Below, one piece after another: positions 1 to 11,606 of a stretch of 64,000 nt of DNA; position 1 is the stretch's first letter, and each line of letters starts with the position of its first letter. Source of the DNA: Sandaracinaceae bacterium (GTDB taxonomy: Bacteria > Myxococcota_A > Polyangia > Polyangiales > Sandaracinaceae). Under the pieces are notes generated by a model. It worked only from the letters and a program-made list of their open reading frames with translations. It did no database searches and was not told the DNA's origin. The translations under genes and the position numbers were made by a program. The stretch lies in assembly GCA_040218145.1 (NCBI GenBank), contig JAVJQK010000126.1, forward strand, positions 59,434 through 123,433. The letters are read 5' to 3'.

Positions 1-943
<943 letters not shown>

Positions 944-1067
944 GAATCCTCCGGGTCGCGACGATGCGACCTACGCGAGCAGAGTAACATCCCCGCCCCG
1001 CGGGTGCTCTCGTCCCGGCTTCGATGTGACGCCTCGGAGACCGCCTGCTACGTTCCGCGGGAGAACG

Positions 1068-2297
1068 ATGCGTCGCCGTATTCACGCTTCCGTCGTGCCC
1101 CGCGAGCTGCGCGAGGCCGACGCCCTGATGAAGCGGATCGCCGACGTCGCGCGGCTGCTCCCCGCTCTGACCGCCGACAACGCGGCCGACGAGCGCGCGC
1201 GCCTCGTCGAGACGCTCGATCGCGGAGAGACGCCGTCCCCGCGCTGGGCGCTCGCGCGGCGTCGCGTCGAGCCCGAGCTCTGGCGCACGCTCGACATGGC
1301 GCGCCGTCTGACGGCCGAGCTGCCGATCGCGCGGCTCTACGAGGAGCGGCTCGAGGAGCTCGAGATCGAGCTCGGCATGATCGAGGCGCTCGGGGACTCC
1401 AAGCGCATCCGCCCGCTCGCGGCGCGGCGCTTCGGCACGGGCCGGACGCGTGTGCCGCTCGACGACGGGGACGTCACGCTCGGCGGCGTCGCGCGCACGC
1501 TGATGGACTCGCTGCCGCATCGCGAGGAGGAGCGCGTCGTGCCGGCCTCGGGGCCGAGCGGATCCGTCTCGCTCGCCGCGCTCATGCTCGCCGTGGCCCG
1601 GAGCGCTGGCCTCGACATCGACGTGAAGATCGAGCCGCGTCTCAGCGCCGGCGCGGCCACGGGCGACCGCACCGTCTTCCTCGCCGCGCGCTGCTTCGGT
1701 CGGGCCGAGTCGCTCCGCTTCGCCGTGCACGAGGTCCTCGGCCACGCGGTGGCGGCGGCGAACGCGCGCGACCAGCCCATCCGCCTGTTCGAGCTCGGCA
1801 CGGCCGGCTCGTTCTCCTCACAGGAGGGGCTGTGCCTCTGCCTCGAGGAGCGCGCTGGCGTGCTCGACGCGTACCGCCTGCGCATCATCGCGGCCCGCGT
1901 GCTCGTCACCGACCGCATGCACGACGGGGCGCCGTTCGGAGAGACCGCGCGCTGGCTGGTCGACGAGCACGGTTTCTCCGCGTCCGACGCGATCGGGGTG
2001 TCCGAGCGCGCGTACCGCGGCGGCGGCGTGGCCCGAGACGTCGGCTATCTGCACGGCTGGCTCCGGGTCCGCGCCGCGCTCGAGGCCAACCAGACGTCGA
2101 TCGACCACATGCGGGTCGGCCGCGTCGGCCTCGACGTCGCCAAGCAGCTCCCGGCGCTGGTGGAGATGGGGCTCGCGCGCCCCCCGCGTCACCGCCCGAG
2201 CTTGGCGCGCAGCCTCTCCGCCACCGAGGACGGCACGAGCCGCGACACGTCGCCGCCGAGCGTCGCCGCCTCCTTGACGATGTTGGAAGAGACGTAG
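1068..2297 (+). CDS. DUF1704-like zinc metallopeptidase
   Basis: A 409-residue protein with an HExxxH zinc motif (HEVLGH from residue 221) and a downstream SQEGLCL segment with a candidate third ligand Glu, the pattern of the DUF1704 (tyrosine/glutamate carboxypeptidase-like) family. The N-terminal half is helical and charged. ATG 1068 is preferred over the longer frame opening at 927 because homology begins after it and the extension would run into the prkA start. No signal peptide is seen, so it is probably cytoplasmic. The last 36 codons overlap the 3' end of coaD on the other strand by 109 bp. The substrate is unknown. Confidence 0.75.
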   Translation: MRRRIHASVVPRELREADALMKRIADVARLLPALTADNAADERARLVETLDRGETPSPRWALARRRVEPELWRTLDMARRLTAELPIARLYEERLEELEIELGMIEALGDSKRIRPLAARRFGTGRTRVPLDDGDVTLGGVARTLMDSLPHREEERVVPASGPSGSVSLAALMLAVARSAGLDIDVKIEPRLSAGAATGDRTVFLAARCFGRAESLRFAVHEVLGHAVAAANARDQPIRLFELGTAGSFSSQEGLCLCLEERAGVLDAYRLRIIAARVLVTDRMHDGAPFGETARWLVDEHGFSASDAIGVSERAYRGGGVARDVGYLHGWLRVRAALEANQTSIDHMRVGRVGLDVAKQLPALVEMGLARPPRHRPSLARSLSATEDGTSRDTSPPSVAASLTMLEET

Positions 2298-2668
2298 AAG
2301 TACGCGTCGTTCGCCATCAGGAACGCGGTCTCGACCTCCTCGTTGAGGTGCCGGTTCATGTTGGCCATCTGCAGCTCGTACTCGAAGTCGGCCACCGCGC
2401 GCAGGCCGCGCAGCACGACGCGAACGTCCTTCTTGCGGCAGTAATCCACCAGGAGCCCGTCGAACGAGTCGACCTCGATGTTGCTCTCGCCGTCGAAGGC
2501 CTCGCGGATCATCTCGAGGCGCTCCTCGACCGTGAAGAGAGACTTCTTCTTGGGGTTCCTCAGCACGGCGACCACGAGCCGGTCGAAGCACACCAGGCCG
2601 CTCTTGATGATGCTGACGTGGCCGTTCGTGATCGGGTCGAAGGAGCCGGGGTAGATGGCTGCGCTCAT
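2189..2668 (-). CDS. coaD: Phosphopantetheine adenylyltransferase
   Basis: The penultimate enzyme of coenzyme A synthesis, transferring AMP from ATP to 4'-phosphopantetheine. At 159 residues it has the standard bacterial length. The nucleotidyltransferase motif [11 protein letters not shown] lies at residues 7-17 (TNGH is the T/HxGH site) and the C-terminal [10 protein letters not shown] matches the ISSTxVRE signature. The start ATG at 2668 overlaps the stop of rsmD by 4 nt, so the two are translationally coupled; rsmD-coaD is a very common bacterial pair. Its 3' end overlaps the convergent peptidase gene. Confidence 0.97.
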   Translation of the reverse strand: MSAAIYPGSFDPITNGHVSIIKSGLVCFDRLVVAVLRNPKKKSLFTVEERLEMIREAFDGESNIEVDSFDGLLVDYCRKKDVRVVLRGLRAVADFEYELQMANMNRHLNEEVETAFLMANDAYFYVSSNIVKEAATLGGDVSRLVPSSVAERLRAKLGR

Positions 2669-3234
2669 TCACTCTCCCACGCCGCCACGAGGACGGCGGT
2701 GTCACCATAGCGATAGCTTCGGACCTCGCCAAAGCCGGGGGGAAGGGTAGGCGGGGCGCGGCGCGCGTGCTCGATCACGACGGCCGCCCCCGGGCGGAGC
2801 TTGTCCTCCGCCGCGAGGGTCGACAACAGCGCCTCGACCGCCGCGATCTCGGCGTAGGGCGGGTCGAAGAAGACGAGCGAGGCCGGCTCGATCGACGCGA
2901 GCCAGCGGCTCTGCCCGCGCCCGGCCAGGAGATCCGCCTGGATCACCGTCGCGCGGTCCGACAGCCCGAGCTCGCGCGCGCTCTTCTCGATCGCCCTGGC
3001 GACCACGCGGCTCTTCTCCACGAGGAAGGCGCGCGCCGCGCCCCGCGAGAGCGCCTCGAACGCGAGCGCGCCCGTGCCCGCGAAGAGATCGAGCACGACG
3101 GCGTCTTCGAGCCAGCCGCGCGCGTCGAGCGCGGACGCGATGGCCTCGCGCGCCCGCTCGGAGGTCGGGCGTGTCCCGTCGCCCGGCGGCCCGGAGAAGC
3201 GTCGCCCGCCCAGGCTCCCGCCGACGATCCGCAC
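2665..3234 (-). CDS. rsmD: 16S rRNA (guanine-N2)-methyltransferase RsmD
   Basis: A 189-residue SAM-dependent methyltransferase that in its family methylates G966 of 16S rRNA. It opens with [12 protein letters not shown], typical of RsmD, then [12 protein letters not shown], the SAM-binding motif [18 protein letters not shown] near residues 48-65, and the catalytic VFFDPPY motif near residue 125. It is first in a two-gene unit with coaD (4-nt overlap) and begins 15 nt after the PEGA gene stop, so it could be read with the genes upstream on the minus strand. Confidence 0.96.
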   Translation of the reverse strand: MRIVGGSLGGRRFSGPPGDGTRPTSERAREAIASALDARGWLEDAVVLDLFAGTGALAFEALSRGAARAFLVEKSRVVARAIEKSARELGLSDRATVIQADLLAGRGQSRWLASIEPASLVFFDPPYAEIAAVEALLSTLAAEDKLRPGAAVVIEHARRAPPTLPPGFGEVRSYRYGDTAVLVAAWESE

Positions 3235-3249
3235 CCGTGTCTCTCGCGC

Positions 3250-4440
3250 CTAGAAGGCGCCGCGCACGGTGATCGAGGCGCTGTCGGGGGTGACCGACGG
3301 GACGATCATCAGCGCGGACTCGCTCGCCGCGTCGTCGCCCATGATGGCCTGCACGAGGAAGTACGCGCCCACGCCGGCCGCCGCCGCGGCGCCGAGGCCG
3401 AAGACGTACTGGAGCACCTCGAGCGTGCTGGCCTCGCTGCAGAGATCGGCGAGCTGGCGGCTGTTGACGCCGACCGCGTTGCCCATCGAATCGCGGTTCA
3501 CGTTCTCCTCGCAGATGTTGTCTCCGACGTCGTAGTTCTCGCGCTGCGAGACGTAGAACTCGTCGTTCTGGATGCCCTGCGTGACGCGGGCCCAGGAGTA
3601 GATCCAGCCCGCGGCGAGCCCGCCCGCGACCACGAGCAGGCCGCTCCCGACCACGATCCCGGTCGGGAACTCGCCGCCGCCGCCGCCCGCCTGCTCGAGC
3701 TCGGCCTCGAGGGTGGCCTCGCCGTACGCCTCGATCGAGACGGTGGAGCGGAACCCCTGGTGACCTGCGGCCGCGATGCGCACGTTGCGGCTGCCGATCT
3801 CGACGCCGTCGACCACGAGGTGACCCTCGTCGTCCGCGCGCCCGACCGAGGTCCCGTCGACGAAGATCTCCGCGCCCGGGATGTTCACCGTGATCCGCAG
3901 GGAGCCCACGCGCGGCGCGCCCGACAGCGCCGCGATGTAGCGGCGGACGGGGCCGCGAAGGTCGTCGATGTCGCGCCGCACCCCCGGGATCGTGTCGGCG
4001 ACCGAGTGCTCGATCTGGTCGCTCTCGCTGTTGAACATGTGGAGGTTCACGGAGAAGTCGAAGCGCTCTCCGGAGCTCGTGCGGCGCACGTCCCCGTAGA
4101 TCAGCCGCTCGGCGGAGAGGGAGTCGGCGATCTCGGCCATGCAGCCCGGGTTCGGGTCGTCGCAGCCGTGCGCGAGCGCCATCTGGGCCAGCGTCACCTC
4201 GCGGTCGCTGACCTGCCAGCCGTCGACCTGCGCCGCCGCGTGGCGCAGCCCACCCGTCAGGTTGCGGGCGAAGTCGTCGTCGCCGTCGAGCGAGCGGATG
4301 CCGAGGATGATGACGCTCTGCGCGCTGGCCACGGCCGGCGCTGACAGCCCGGCGAGGAGCACCGCCGCCGCGACGGCGCCGCCGAGGAGGCCTCCGCGCG
4401 AAATGGAGAGTCGCTGCAAAATCATGCTGGTGGGGGCCAC
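3250..4440 (-). CDS. PEGA-domain envelope protein, paralogue A
   Basis: A 396-residue protein with a signal peptide (hydrophobic LLGGAVAAAVLLAGLSAPAV, then VASAQS), a domain of about 130 residues starting SVIILGIRSLDGDDDFARN, a PEGA-like domain (GAEIFVDGTSVGRAD) near residues 180-245, a short Gly-rich linker, and two membrane segments near residues 256-276 and 355-375. The GTG start at 4440 follows a GGGAGG sequence at 5-nt spacing. It is a tandem duplicate of the next gene. The N-terminal part resembles a TolB-like N-domain in position but I cannot assign it. It is probably anchored in the inner membrane with a periplasmic N-terminus; function unknown. Confidence 0.8.
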   Translation of the reverse strand: MAPTSMILQRLSISRGGLLGGAVAAAVLLAGLSAPAVASAQSVIILGIRSLDGDDDFARNLTGGLRHAAAQVDGWQVSDREVTLAQMALAHGCDDPNPGCMAEIADSLSAERLIYGDVRRTSSGERFDFSVNLHMFNSESDQIEHSVADTIPGVRRDIDDLRGPVRRYIAALSGAPRVGSLRITVNIPGAEIFVDGTSVGRADDEGHLVVDGVEIGSRNVRIAAAGHQGFRSTVSIEAYGEATLEAELEQAGGGGGEFPTGIVVGSGLLVVAGGLAAGWIYSWARVTQGIQNDEFYVSQRENYDVGDNICEENVNRDSMGNAVGVNSRQLADLCSEASTLEVLQYVFGLGAAAAAGVGAYFLVQAIMGDDAASESALMIVPSVTPDSASITVRGAF

Positions 4441-4506
4441 GATACCCTCCCCGCGCGCGACGCAGCAAGCTTCCCGCGCGGGTCGGCGCGAGCGGTCAGC
4501 GAGGGC

Positions 4507-5652
4507 TCAGAACGTGCCGAAGAGGCGCAGCCCCGCGCTGTCCGGTCCCGCCGTCGGGACCAGCATCCAGGCCTGATCGCTGTCCGCGTCGTCGCCCATC
4601 ACGCCCTGGAGCAGGAAATAGATGCCGGCGCCGCCGACCGCCGCCGCGCTGACCGCGAAGACGAACTGGAGCACCTCGAGGGTGTCCGCCTCGCCGCAGA
4701 GGCCGCTCACCGTCGCGTAGCCCGCGTCGCTGGGCCCGATCGTGGCGCAGATGTTCTCCACCGTCTCGGGCTGGGAGGCGCGCGCCGTCACGAACGCCGG
4801 GTCGTTCTGGATCTCGTTGGTCACGCGGTTCCAGGACCAGATCCAGGTCGCCGCGAGCCCGACCGCCACCGCCAGCAAGCCCGCGCCGACGACGATCTCG
4901 GTCGGGAACGTGCCGCCGCCGCCGCTGGCGCCCGCCACCGCGTCGAGGTCCGCCTCCAGGCTCGCCTCGCCGTAGGGCTCGATCGCGACCTGCGAGGAGT
5001 AGGGTTCGAAGCCCTCCGCCGCGATGCGCACGTTCCGGGTGCCCGCCTCGAGGTCCGCCACCTCGAAGCGCCCCTCGGCGTCGGCGGTCCCGACCGCCTC
5101 GCCGTCGATGAAGACCTCCGCGCCGGGCTGGGCCACGATCCGCAACGTGCCCGTGCGCGGGGCGCCCGAGAGCGCGGCCACATAGCGTCGGACCGGCTCG
5201 CGCAGGTCGTCGATGTCGGTGCGGATGCCCGGGATCGTGTCCGCGACCGATTGCTCGATCTGGTCCGACTCGGCGTTGAACAGGTGCAGGCTGAGCGAGA
5301 AGTCGAACTGGTCCTCGGCGCTGGTGCGGCGCACATCGCCGTAGATCACGCGCTGGGTCGAGAGCGAGTCGGCGATCTCCGCCATGCAGCCGGGGTTGGG
5401 ATCGTCGCAGCCGTGCGCGAGCGCCATCTGGGCGAGGGTGACCTCGCGCTCGGAGACCTCCCAGTCGCCGACCTGCGACGCGGCGTGGCGCAGCGCACCC
5501 GTGAGGTTGCGGGCGAACTCGTCGTCGCCGTCCAGAGATCGGACGCCGAGCACGATCACCGACTGGGCGTACGTCACCGCGGGAGCGAAGACGCACGCGG
5601 CGAGGGCGATCGCCAAGAAGGCGGCGGAGCGGCTCATCGAAGGGCGCTGCAT
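4507..5652 (-). CDS. PEGA-domain envelope protein, paralogue B
   Basis: A 381-residue paralogue of the downstream gene sharing the same order: signal peptide ending VTYAQS, SVIVLGVRSLDGDDEFARN, the segment HGCDDPNPGCMAEIADSLS that is identical in both, a PEGA-like repeat (GAEVFIDGEAVGTAD), and two hydrophobic segments. ATG 5652 is chosen because it starts directly before the signal peptide; an in-frame extension to 5742 adds 30 unlikely residues. The pair is divergent from a Ser/Thr kinase at 5766, and kinase-PEGA neighbourhoods are frequent in myxobacteria, suggesting but not proving a shared role. Confidence 0.8.
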   Translation of the reverse strand: MQRPSMSRSAAFLAIALAACVFAPAVTYAQSVIVLGVRSLDGDDEFARNLTGALRHAASQVGDWEVSEREVTLAQMALAHGCDDPNPGCMAEIADSLSTQRVIYGDVRRTSAEDQFDFSLSLHLFNAESDQIEQSVADTIPGIRTDIDDLREPVRRYVAALSGAPRTGTLRIVAQPGAEVFIDGEAVGTADAEGRFEVADLEAGTRNVRIAAEGFEPYSSQVAIEPYGEASLEADLDAVAGASGGGGTFPTEIVVGAGLLAVAVGLAATWIWSWNRVTNEIQNDPAFVTARASQPETVENICATIGPSDAGYATVSGLCGEADTLEVLQFVFAVSAAAVGGAGIYFLLQGVMGDDADSDQAWMLVPTAGPDSAGLRLFGTF

Positions 5653-5752
5653 CGTCGGGCCACCATACCGCTCGGGCGCCCAGGCCTTCAAGCGTGGAAG
5701 ACTCGTGCCGAGATGGAGCCTTTTGCGGTCCCGGCGCGTCATAGGTATGCAG

Positions 5753-5758
5753 AGGAGG
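5753..5758 (+). promoter_or_regulatory. Ribosome binding site supporting TTG start
   Basis: Perfect AGGAGG, 7 nt before the TTG at 5766. It decides the start of the kinase gene over the internal ATG at 5796, which lacks a Shine-Dalgarno match. Confidence 0.6.
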
Positions 5759-5765
5759 CGACCGA

Positions 5766-7895
<2,130 letters not shown>

Positions 7896-7910
7896 TGCTA
7901 CGACCAGCCC

Positions 7911-8222
7911 GTGCTGGTCTACACCGTCACCTGCGCGCTCCCGTCCGAAGAAGAGTGCGAGCGCTACCTCGGCTGGCTCGAGGACGATCACCTCGCGGAC
8001 GTGGTGCGCGCGGGCGCCGTCTCGGGTGAAGCGGTGCGCCTCGACGGCGAAGGCGTCGTCGTGGAGACGCGCTATCGGTTCGCGTCGCGAGAGGCCTTCG
8101 CCGCCTACGAGCGCGGGCCCGCCGAGGCGCTGCGCGCGGAGGGCCGCGAGAAGTTCGGTCCCGACACCGGCGTGACCTTCACCCGCTCCGTCGGCGAAGT
8201 GCGGGTCGCGCGCGGCGGCTGA
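7911..8222 (+). CDS. DUF4286-like small protein
   Basis: A 103-residue protein starting at GTG 7911, 15 nt after the kinase stop. The opening MLVYTVTCALPSEEECERYL and the later VVVETRYRFASREAFAAYER fit the DUF4286 family (dimeric alpha/beta-barrel-like fold; no enzymatic role known). It overlaps nothing and leads into the next membrane protein one base later, so 7911-8676 is probably co-transcribed with the kinase. Family assignment is from recognisable pattern only. Confidence 0.65.
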   Translation: MLVYTVTCALPSEEECERYLGWLEDDHLADVVRAGAVSGEAVRLDGEGVVVETRYRFASREAFAAYERGPAEALRAEGREKFGPDTGVTFTRSVGEVRVARGG

Positions 8223-8223
8223 C

Positions 8224-8676
8224 GTGAGCTCCGCCAAGCGCCCGAAGGCCGTCCTCTGGCTGACGATCGTCGCCGCGCCCGGGGCGCTCGCGATCGAGAC
8301 CGCGCTCCGGAAGCTCCTCTTTCCCGCGGAGTTCGAGGAGGTCCGCGAGTTCCTCGAGCCGACGCTCACCCCCTTCGGCTGGGGGCTCGCCGCGTTCGCC
8401 GCGCTCGGCGCCGCGCTCGGCCTCGTCGTCCAGCGGCACGTGGCGAATCGCCGCCTCGCGCGGCTCCCCGACGACGCGACGGTCGACCAGCGCTATCGCG
8501 AGATCTTCGCGGTCTTCCTCCTGACCACCGCGGTCCCCCAGATCCCCGCGCTGCTCTCCACGTTCGTGTTCATGTTCGGCGCCTCGATCTGGACGGTGTC
8601 GACCGCGATCGCGTTCTGCAGCGTCGGCGTCGTCGCCCAGGCGCTGCGCGTGCCGGCCATGGCCGAGAATCCCTGA
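8224..8676 (+). CDS. Four-helix integral membrane protein, unknown function
   Basis: A 150-residue protein from GTG 8224, only 1 nt after the previous stop, implying coupling. Hydrophobic segments lie near residues 9-27, 48-68, 94-114 and 120-140, with short charged loops. No catalytic motif is seen. It sits between a DUF4286-like gene and a pseudokinase gene. I do not recognise a family. Confidence 0.65.
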   Translation: MSSAKRPKAVLWLTIVAAPGALAIETALRKLLFPAEFEEVREFLEPTLTPFGWGLAAFAALGAALGLVVQRHVANRRLARLPDDATVDQRYREIFAVFLLTTAVPQIPALLSTFVFMFGASIWTVSTAIAFCSVGVVAQALRVPAMAENP

Positions 8677-8708
8677 GGCGAGCGGGCGTCGGCTGGTATC
8701 ATGCGGCC

Positions 8709-9917
8709 GTGGCGGAGCCCGAGCAGACCATCGTCCTCGCGTCGCGCTTTCGCCTCGACGCCCTCATCGACGGCCGGGGCATGGGGGATCTCTTCCTCGG
8801 CACCGATCTGGTCAAGGCCCGCCCCGTGGCCGTGCACATCCTCGCCGAGCGCTGGACGACGCACGGCCCCTCGGTCGCGCGCTTCCTCGAAGACGTGGCG
8901 CGGATCAGCGCCATCGGGCACCCCGCGCTCGTCCGCGCGATCGGGGTCGGCCGCATGCGCTCCGGGCGGTGCTATCGCGTGATGCCGTGGCTGGGCGCGG
9001 GACACCTCGCGAGCGTGCTCGAGACGAAGGGCCGGCTCGCCCCGGACGCCGTCGCCGCGCTGCTCGTCCCCGTCGCTCACGCGCTCGACGCGCTCCACGC
9101 GTTCGGGCGGGTCCACCGCGCGCTCACGCCGGCGAAGATCCACCTCATCCCGGTCGAGCCGTGGGTGCAGCTCGGCGGCTGGGGGCTCGGCCCGCTCATC
9201 GCCCCCGAGGGAGACGACGACGGTCGCCCGACCGGGGTCACCACGGGCCCGATGATGCTCGACTACGTCGCCCCCGAGTTCGACCGCGGCGCCGCGTCCG
9301 ACCACCGGGTCGACGTCTACTCGCTGGCCGCGATCGTCTTCCGCGCCATCAGCGGCCGCGCCCCGTTCCCGGACGCGATGGGGCTGGTGCGCGCGCTCGT
9401 CGACCGTCAGACCCAGCCCGCGCCGTCGCTCAGCGCCGCGCTGCGCGCCCCCGTCCCGCAACGCCTCGACGAGGTCGTGCGACGTGGGCTCGCCCCGGAT
9501 CCGGCCGAGCGCTACGGCTCGGCCAGCGCCTTCATCCGCGATCTCTGGCTCACGGCGAACGGGCTCGACGCGGACGACGACACGTCGCTCGACGAGGTCC
9601 CCGACGACGCGACGCGCGAGGCGGTCATGGCGAGCCTCCCCGAGCGTGACAGCCACGACCCCTTCGAGCGCGACACGAGCGAGGTGCTCGAGGCGCTGCC
9701 CTCCGACCGCATCGAGTCGGTGGCGGTGTCCACGATCATCCCGGTCGCAGGGGACGGGGAGACCACCGAGGAGGTCTGGATCGAGAGCGCGCCCACCCCG
9801 CGCGAGCCGCACGCGCCGCGCCGTGATCCGACGCAGGTGGGCCTCGGTGAGGAGCTCAACGCGGTGATCCGCGAGCAGCTCGAGCGGATCAGCTCGATCC
9901 CTCCGGACAGCCGCTGA
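8709..9917 (+). CDS. Hanks-type pseudokinase
   Basis: A 402-residue protein with a kinase fold but without the catalytic residues. The glycine loop is GRGMGDLF; the VAIK lysine is His43 (VAVHIL); HRD is HRA (Ala138 in VHRALTPAK); the DFG region reads GWGLG at 157-161. APE (YVAPEF) and the helix-F region DVYSLAAIVF remain. There is no membrane segment; the C-terminal 120 residues are acidic and probably disordered. GTG 8709 is in frame with the kinase; the ATG at 8701 is in another frame. Likely a regulatory scaffold. Confidence 0.85.
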   Translation: MAEPEQTIVLASRFRLDALIDGRGMGDLFLGTDLVKARPVAVHILAERWTTHGPSVARFLEDVARISAIGHPALVRAIGVGRMRSGRCYRVMPWLGAGHLASVLETKGRLAPDAVAALLVPVAHALDALHAFGRVHRALTPAKIHLIPVEPWVQLGGWGLGPLIAPEGDDDGRPTGVTTGPMMLDYVAPEFDRGAASDHRVDVYSLAAIVFRAISGRAPFPDAMGLVRALVDRQTQPAPSLSAALRAPVPQRLDEVVRRGLAPDPAERYGSASAFIRDLWLTANGLDADDDTSLDEVPDDATREAVMASLPERDSHDPFERDTSEVLEALPSDRIESVAVSTIIPVAGDGETTEEVWIESAPTPREPHAPRRDPTQVGLGEELNAVIREQLERISSIPPDSR

Positions 9918-9921
9918 TCCC

Positions 9922-10902
9922 CTACGCGATGCGGCGCCAGCGCGCCTCTTCCGCCCGCTTCTCGGTCTGCTTCGCCCAGTAGCTCAGGCACTCGCGCTCG
10001 CGGCCACGCACGACGCGCCGTCCCATCAGCGGACCGCGGTACTCGGTCACCACCGTGGCCTGATCCTCGTGCCCCGCGTGCTCCCAGTAGACGACGACCC
10101 AGTCATCGGTCTTGCCGAGCTGGTGGGCCTGCGCCGAATTCGAGAAGAGGAGGGTGAGGTCCCAGTCGTCGCGGTTGACGTGCCAGATCGGGAGCCACCG
10201 CTCACCGGTCGGGTTGAAGCGACGCGGCGCGATCGTGGGCAGATCGCCGGCCGCGGCCCGCGTCCGATACGCCGCGTCCAGCTCGAGCAGGAGCGCGATG
10301 TCCGGCGCGTCCACGTCCGGCTCGGTCGGGACCATCATCGGCACGATCGGCAGATCGTCCGCCGCGGTCGGCGGCGGCGGCGGCGCCTCGCTCACGCGGC
10401 GCACCTTGCGTCGCGGCGAGCGGCTCAGCTGCGTCGCCAGCATGTCGCGGATGGCGCGCACGCGCCGCGGCCCGAAGCCCTCCACCTGCGCCAGGCGACC
10501 GTCGTGCGCGGCCAGCTCCAGGTCCTCGAGCGTGTCGATGCCCAGCTCGTCGTGCAGCCGGCCCGCCAGCGTCTCGCCCATGCCGGGCAAGGTCATCAGC
10601 GTCTCTTCGGGCGTGACCTCGCCGCGCAGCCGGTCGAGCTGCGCCCAGCGCCCGCGCCACGCCATCTCCTCGATGGCCCCCGCGATGGTCTTGCCGATCG
10701 TCGGGATCGCGATGAGGCCGTCGGTGCCCTCACGATCGAGGACCTCGACCGCGTCGCGCCGCATCCCGCGGAGCGTGGTGGCCGCCTGCTGGTACGCCCG
10801 CACCCGCCACATGTCCGCGCCCTGCCCGTGCAGGAGCTTCGCCATCTCGTCGAGCCGAGCAGCGATCTCGCGGTTCGAAGGGCGATGTGGCGCCGGGAGC
10901 AC
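9922..10902 (-). CDS. Helix-hairpin-helix protein resembling PolX/Pol beta N-terminal domain
   Basis: A 326-residue protein from GTG 10902. Residues 7-160 resemble the N-terminal part of family X DNA polymerases: an 8-kDa-like region (NREIAARLDEMAKLLHGQG), then HhH motifs IPTIGKTIAGAIEE, LPGMGETLAGRLHDELG and VEGFGPRRVRAIRDML. The polymerase and PHP domains are absent; instead a Pro-rich linker leads to a C-terminal domain of about 130 residues rich in Trp and Tyr that I do not recognise. Probably a DNA-binding protein. It converges on the pseudokinase gene with a 4-nt gap. Confidence 0.8.
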   Translation of the reverse strand: MLPAPHRPSNREIAARLDEMAKLLHGQGADMWRVRAYQQAATTLRGMRRDAVEVLDREGTDGLIAIPTIGKTIAGAIEEMAWRGRWAQLDRLRGEVTPEETLMTLPGMGETLAGRLHDELGIDTLEDLELAAHDGRLAQVEGFGPRRVRAIRDMLATQLSRSPRRKVRRVSEAPPPPPTAADDLPIVPMMVPTEPDVDAPDIALLLELDAAYRTRAAAGDLPTIAPRRFNPTGERWLPIWHVNRDDWDLTLLFSNSAQAHQLGKTDDWVVVYWEHAGHEDQATVVTEYRGPLMGRRVVRGRERECLSYWAKQTEKRAEEARWRRIA

Positions 10903-10962
10903 GTCTTCAAGGTAAGCCCAGTATCAGCCGCGGCAACGTATGGCAGTGTATCGCCACTGGCT

Positions 10963-10990
10963 TTGAAGAACGTGGGCGCGACCCTAGCTT
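10963..10990 (+). promoter_or_regulatory. Candidate sigma70 promoter for the FMN reductase
   Basis: TTGAAG at 10963-10968 and TAGCTT at 10985-10990 are separated by 16 nt, 36 bp before the ATG at 11027. The match is moderate. Confidence 0.35.
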
Positions 10991-11026
10991 CGATCCTGCT
11001 GTTCGATCTGGCCTGAGGAGAACCCC

Positions 11027-11602
11027 ATGAGCGAAGACATCCGAATCGTCGGCATCGCCGGCAGCCTGCGCGAGGGCTCGTACAACCGCGCGCTCATCCG
11101 CGCCGCGACCGAGCTGACCCCCGACGGCGTGCGCGTCTCGCCGTTCGACCTCCGCGGGGTGCCGATGTACGAGGCGTCGCTCGACGGGGACGACAAACCC
11201 GAGCCCGTTCAGGCGCTGAAGGACGCCATCAGCGAGGCCGACGGCGTGCTGATCGCGACGCCCGAGTACAACTACGGCGTCCCGGGCGTGCTCAAGAACG
11301 CGATCGACTGGGCGTCGCGCCCCGGCTATCGCTCGCCGTTCCGCGACAAGCCCGTCGCGATCGTCAGCGCGTCGCCCTCGGCGCTCGGCGGCGTGCGCGC
11401 CCAGCAGCACCTCAAGCTGACGCTGCTCGGCATGGCCTCGGCGGTGTTCCCCTGGCCCGAGTACGTGCTCGCCCAGGCCTCCGAGCGCGTGCAGGACGGC
11501 GCGCTGAAGGACGCCCGCTCCCGCGAGATGCTCGGGGAGCTCCTCGAAGGCTTCGCCGGGTGGATCCGCGCGGTGCGGACCTACGGCGCCAACGCGAAGT
11601 GA
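11027..11602 (+). CDS. NADPH-dependent FMN reductase family protein
   Basis: A 191-residue flavodoxin-like reductase (ArsH/Azr/SsuE-like superfamily). The phosphate-binding loop GIAGSLREGSYNRAL lies near residues 8-22 and the flavin motif TPEYNYGVPGVLKNAIDW near residues 79-96. It transfers electrons from NAD(P)H to FMN and on to quinones or other acceptors; the specific substrate cannot be read. GAGGAG lies 6 nt before the ATG. It converges with the exonuclease gene 4 nt downstream. Confidence 0.92.
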   Translation: MSEDIRIVGIAGSLREGSYNRALIRAATELTPDGVRVSPFDLRGVPMYEASLDGDDKPEPVQALKDAISEADGVLIATPEYNYGVPGVLKNAIDWASRPGYRSPFRDKPVAIVSASPSALGGVRAQQHLKLTLLGMASAVFPWPEYVLAQASERVQDGALKDARSREMLGELLEGFAGWIRAVRTYGANAK

Positions 11603-11606
11603 GCGC

